Assembly (NCBI GenBank): GCA_030149205.1
Contig: JASBSB010000006.1
Coordinates: 62,001-126,000 of the forward strand
DNA: 64,000 bases
Source of the DNA: Candidatus Heimdallarchaeota archaeon
GTDB lineage: Archaea; Asgardarchaeota; Heimdallarchaeia; Heimdallarchaeales; Kariarchaeaceae
Direction of reading: 5' to 3'
Shown: positions 62,166-64,000 of the stretch, piece by piece
Position numbering within the stretch: the stretch's first letter is position 1
How the letters are laid out: the number at the start of each line of letters is the position of its first letter
The notes under the pieces: model-generated
Told to the model about the DNA's origin: nothing
The model's database searches: none
The model's input: the letters and a program-made list of their open reading frames with translations, nothing else
Position numbers and translations under genes: made by a program

Positions 62166-62693
62166 TTATTTTAATAAGTTTGAATACGTTTTCCTAAATT
62201 TTATCAATTTAGGATTGATCACAACTTGACAGTATCCTTGGTTTGGATTTTTGTTAAAATAGTTTTGATGATACTCTTCAGCCTCAAAAAATTTGACAAA
62301 TGGAACTATTTGAGTGACAATTGGATCTGACCATACCTGTTGTTGAGTAAATTCGCTGATTACACTCTCTGAAACCTTTTTCTGTTCTTCAGAATGATAT
62401 AGAATGATTGAACGGTATTGAGTCCCTACATCAGCCCCTTGTCTGTTTAGAGTTGTTGGATCATGAACACTAAGAAATATCTCCAACAATGATTTAAAGG
62501 AAATGATCTCAGGATTAAAGGTTATTTGAACTACCTCTGCATGTCCAGTTCTCCCTGAACAAACTGACTTATAACTTGGGTCATCAACATTTCCTCCGCT
62601 GTAGCCACAGAGTACTGATTCCACACCTTGAAGATCCCTAAATAATGCATCTAAACACCAGAAACATCCACCACCCAATGTTGTTTTCTCCAT
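62166..62693 (-). CDS. msrA: Peptide methionine-(S)-sulfoxide reductase MsrA
   Basis: Repairs oxidised methionine in proteins. At 175 residues the sequence begins with the catalytic Gly-Gly-Gly-Cys10-Phe-Trp-Cys13 motif. Glu and Tyr residues of the substrate pocket follow in Glu-Ser-Val-Leu-Cys-Gly-Tyr-Ser-Gly-Gly and Thr-Gln-Tyr-Arg-Ser. A resolving cysteine may be in the C-terminal Gly-Tyr-Cys-Gln. No signal peptide, so it is cytoplasmic. It would protect a respiring cell. A TATA-like element (about 62718-62727) precedes the ATG. The CcdA gene lies 55 bases away on the same strand. Confidence 0.93.
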   Translation of the reverse strand: MEKTTLGGGCFWCLDALFRDLQGVESVLCGYSGGNVDDPSYKSVCSGRTGHAEVVQITFNPEIISFKSLLEIFLSVHDPTTLNRQGADVGTQYRSIILYHSEEQKKVSESVISEFTQQQVWSDPIVTQIVPFVKFFEAEEYHQNYFNKNPNQGYCQVVINPKLIKFRKTYSNLLK

Positions 62694-62747
62694 GATATTT
62701 GTAGAGGCTACAGTTTTATTAAGTTTAGGAATGAAAATTCAGACAAG

Positions 62748-63449
62748 TCAATAATATATTCTTAATTCAGGAATGTAGGTAGATAAGATAAGATAAAACC
62801 CAGATATTAATACAATAATTCCAAGAACCGTTTTTATCTTTTCTTGATTTTTTGAAATTTTAGCAGCAAAAGTTTGTTTAAACTCTGGAACCAGTAAAAC
62901 TATTAAAAGAAAGGGAAATGCAGCCCCTAAGCTGAATCCAGAGTATCCTATAATTTTGTCAGACAATCCAAGATTTAGGAGTTGTCCCCAAGAAACAAAA
63001 AAATAAGATATAGCGCATGGAGCTGCTATTATGGTATATAATAATCCCACAACAAACCCTAGAATTAGTAAATTACCTGAAACTCGCTTAGAGTATAATA
63101 GGTCATTCAAAAATTGAGGTAGTTGAATGGAGTACAGAATCTTTGGAGTATATACTAACATTATTCCTGCAAGGATCAATAAAGCTCCTTGGACAGTTGC
63201 AAATGTAACGTAATTTTGTAAAAAAAAACCAATCAAAGATAGAAATGAATTAACAAGTAGCCCTATTGTAGAATAAACTATCATAATCCCAGCAGTTAGA
63301 CCAATCAGGGAAAGTAAAAGTTTGCTTTGTGATGTTTCATTTTCAGCTGCGATTAATGCAAAATAAGTTGGCATTAATGGAAACAGACATGGACTCAATG
63401 ATGTCAGAATTCCCAAAATGAACTGAAAAAAGAAAACATCTAAATTCAT
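62748..63449 (-). CDS. ccdA: CcdA-type membrane thiol-reductant carrier
   Basis: Transfers reducing equivalents from cytoplasmic thioredoxin across the membrane to extracytoplasmic thioredoxin-like proteins. It has 233 residues and about six helices, with paired cysteines Cys21 (Ser-Pro-Cys-Leu-Phe-Pro) and Cys145 (Ala-Ala-Pro-Cys-Ala) in helices 1 and 4, the DsbD/CcdA hallmark. A likely client in this window is the membrane-anchored thioredoxin-like protein at 57915-58532; the CuA site of coxB and SCO are other candidates. No c-type cytochrome assembly genes are seen. The transcript may be leaderless, with an AT-rich element about 30 bases upstream. Confidence 0.88.
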   Translation of the reverse strand: MNLDVFFFQFILGILTSLSPCLFPLMPTYFALIAAENETSQSKLLLSLIGLTAGIMIVYSTIGLLVNSFLSLIGFFLQNYVTFATVQGALLILAGIMLVYTPKILYSIQLPQFLNDLLYSKRVSGNLLILGFVVGLLYTIIAAPCAISYFFVSWGQLLNLGLSDKIIGYSGFSLGAAFPFLLIVLLVPEFKQTFAAKISKNQEKIKTVLGIIVLISGFYLILSTYIPELRIYY

Positions 63450-63518
63450 AAATTACTGAAAGGACAAGTTCTTTAATATTATTTCGATTGGTCTGAACTG
63501 ATACGCATGTGTTTTGTA

Positions 63519-63947
63519 CTACTGCTCAGACATTAGGCTACTGATTATCTTCTCTAATCGAACCATGAGGGGTTGAACCTTTGATTCAAAATGAATTGAA
63601 ATTTGGTTTTGAACAGCTTCAGAGGTGATTCTTTCTTCTTTTTGTTTTTCTTCCTCTAGTGTCTGTACCCTTGCTGTTAATCCCTTAATCTTATCGTCAT
63701 ACTCGGAAAGTTTCCCTTGAAGGGCACTAGATTGCCCTATTTCATCTGTGATCTCAGTTACTGCCAACCGCTGTGATAATTCATCATCATGTACATATCC
63801 TTTTTCCAAATATATTTGAATTGAGCGATTGATTAGTTCTGTCAATGTCGATCCCATTTTTTGTGCATTAAGTTGCAATTTGTCTTTTAATTTCTTGTCC
63901 AACCAGAAAGTTGTTGCGACTCTATCTTTTCTCCGAGTTGAGGGCAC
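63519..63947 (-). CDS. Ribbon-helix-helix DNA-binding protein with coiled-coil tail
   Basis: Protein of 142 residues. The first 50 residues match the ribbon-helix-helix fold: a strand Val-Ala-Thr-Thr-Phe-Trp-Leu-Asp, a helix Leu-Lys-Asp-Lys-Leu-Gln-Leu-Asn, the turn Met-Gly-Ser-Thr-Leu-Thr-Glu, and a second helix. The remaining residues are helical with coiled-coil character (about 80-105). DNA binding as a dimer, possibly of higher order through the tail, is likely. The GTG start has a TATA-like TTTTTAAATC about 27 bases upstream, giving a leaderless mRNA. No target is evident. Confidence 0.65.
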   Translation of the reverse strand: MPSTRRKDRVATTFWLDKKLKDKLQLNAQKMGSTLTELINRSIQIYLEKGYVHDDELSQRLAVTEITDEIGQSSALQGKLSEYDDKIKGLTARVQTLEEEKQKEERITSEAVQNQISIHFESKVQPLMVRLEKIISSLMSEQ

Positions 63948-64000
63948 AAGTATTATGTGAACCTTAGATTTAAAAAATGTTTGCCCGTATATCTTAAGAT

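Noticed and set aside
1-64000. CRISPR arrays, insertion sequences, integrated virus genes and rRNA/tRNA genes
   Set aside because: No regularly spaced repeats, transposase or integrase motifs, or conserved RNA sequences were seen.

Overview
The window reads as the chromosome of an AT-rich archaeon, most likely an aerobic Asgard archaeon of the Heimdallarchaeia type. The archaeal call rests on an exosome/SBDS/L37Ae/Brix/Pcc1/prefoldin cluster, a UbiA-family archaeal lipid prenyltransferase, Trm5, a THUMP protein, and TATA boxes placed about 25-30 bases before many start codons. The Asgard call is inference from a Ras-like small GTPase with a coiled-coil tail together with a complete haem-copper oxidase, haem O synthase, SCO protein and fatty-acid oxidation enzymes. 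I see no mobile element, CRISPR array, tRNA or rRNA.

Layout. (1) 1-4.2 kb: the end of a DUF371 gene, trm5, a 7TM protein with a possible longin-like tail, a membrane glycosyltransferase and a VOC protein. (2) 4.3-17.5 kb, all minus strand: an alpha-glucan uptake and breakdown locus with a secreted GH57 amylopullulanase, a CUT1-type ABC transporter (ATPase, two permeases, two tandem binding proteins) and an alpha-glucan phosphorylase. (3) 17.6-22.8 kb: an MFS exporter, an MMPL/RND exporter and a divergent PadR-like regulator, with clear inverted repeats at the promoters. (4) 22.8-29 kb: SCO, a bacterial-type GAPDH, a second surface glucan-binding protein and a maltokinase-like kinase. (5) 29.1-35.2 kb, minus strand: prefoldin beta, hydrolase, Pcc1, Brix, L37Ae, Rrp42, Rrp41, Rrp4, SBDS. 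(6) 35.4-39.7 kb: THUMP protein, a coiled-coil winged-helix protein, acyl-CoA dehydrogenase and an unknown protein. (7) 39.7-44.5 kb: haem O synthase and cytochrome oxidase subunits II-I-III-IV. (8) 44.6-53 kb: a membrane operon with zinc-ribbon, DUF4129-like, DUF4350, MoxR and DUF58 proteins. (9) 53-64 kb: phosphoesterase, Ras-like GTPase, lipid prenyltransferase, thioredoxin/CcdA/MsrA redox genes, an Lrp regulator, an isopropylmalate-synthase-like enzyme and 3-hydroxybutyryl-CoA dehydrogenase.

Together the genes describe a cell that cleaves starch-like glucans at its surface, imports the oligosaccharides by ABC transport, phosphorolyses them, runs GAPDH-type glycolysis and respires oxygen through an A2-like cytochrome oxidase.

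The most unusual signal is the sugar transporter. Its ATPase carries an insert of about 88 residues with two predicted membrane helices inside the nucleotide-binding domain, and both permeases carry extra membrane helices beyond the family core. Other strong signals are a TTCGC-N6-GCGAA operator pair in the MMPL/PadR divergent region, a 21-bp perfect inverted repeat at the MFS start, and a roughly 245-residue acidic tail on the exosome catalytic subunit.
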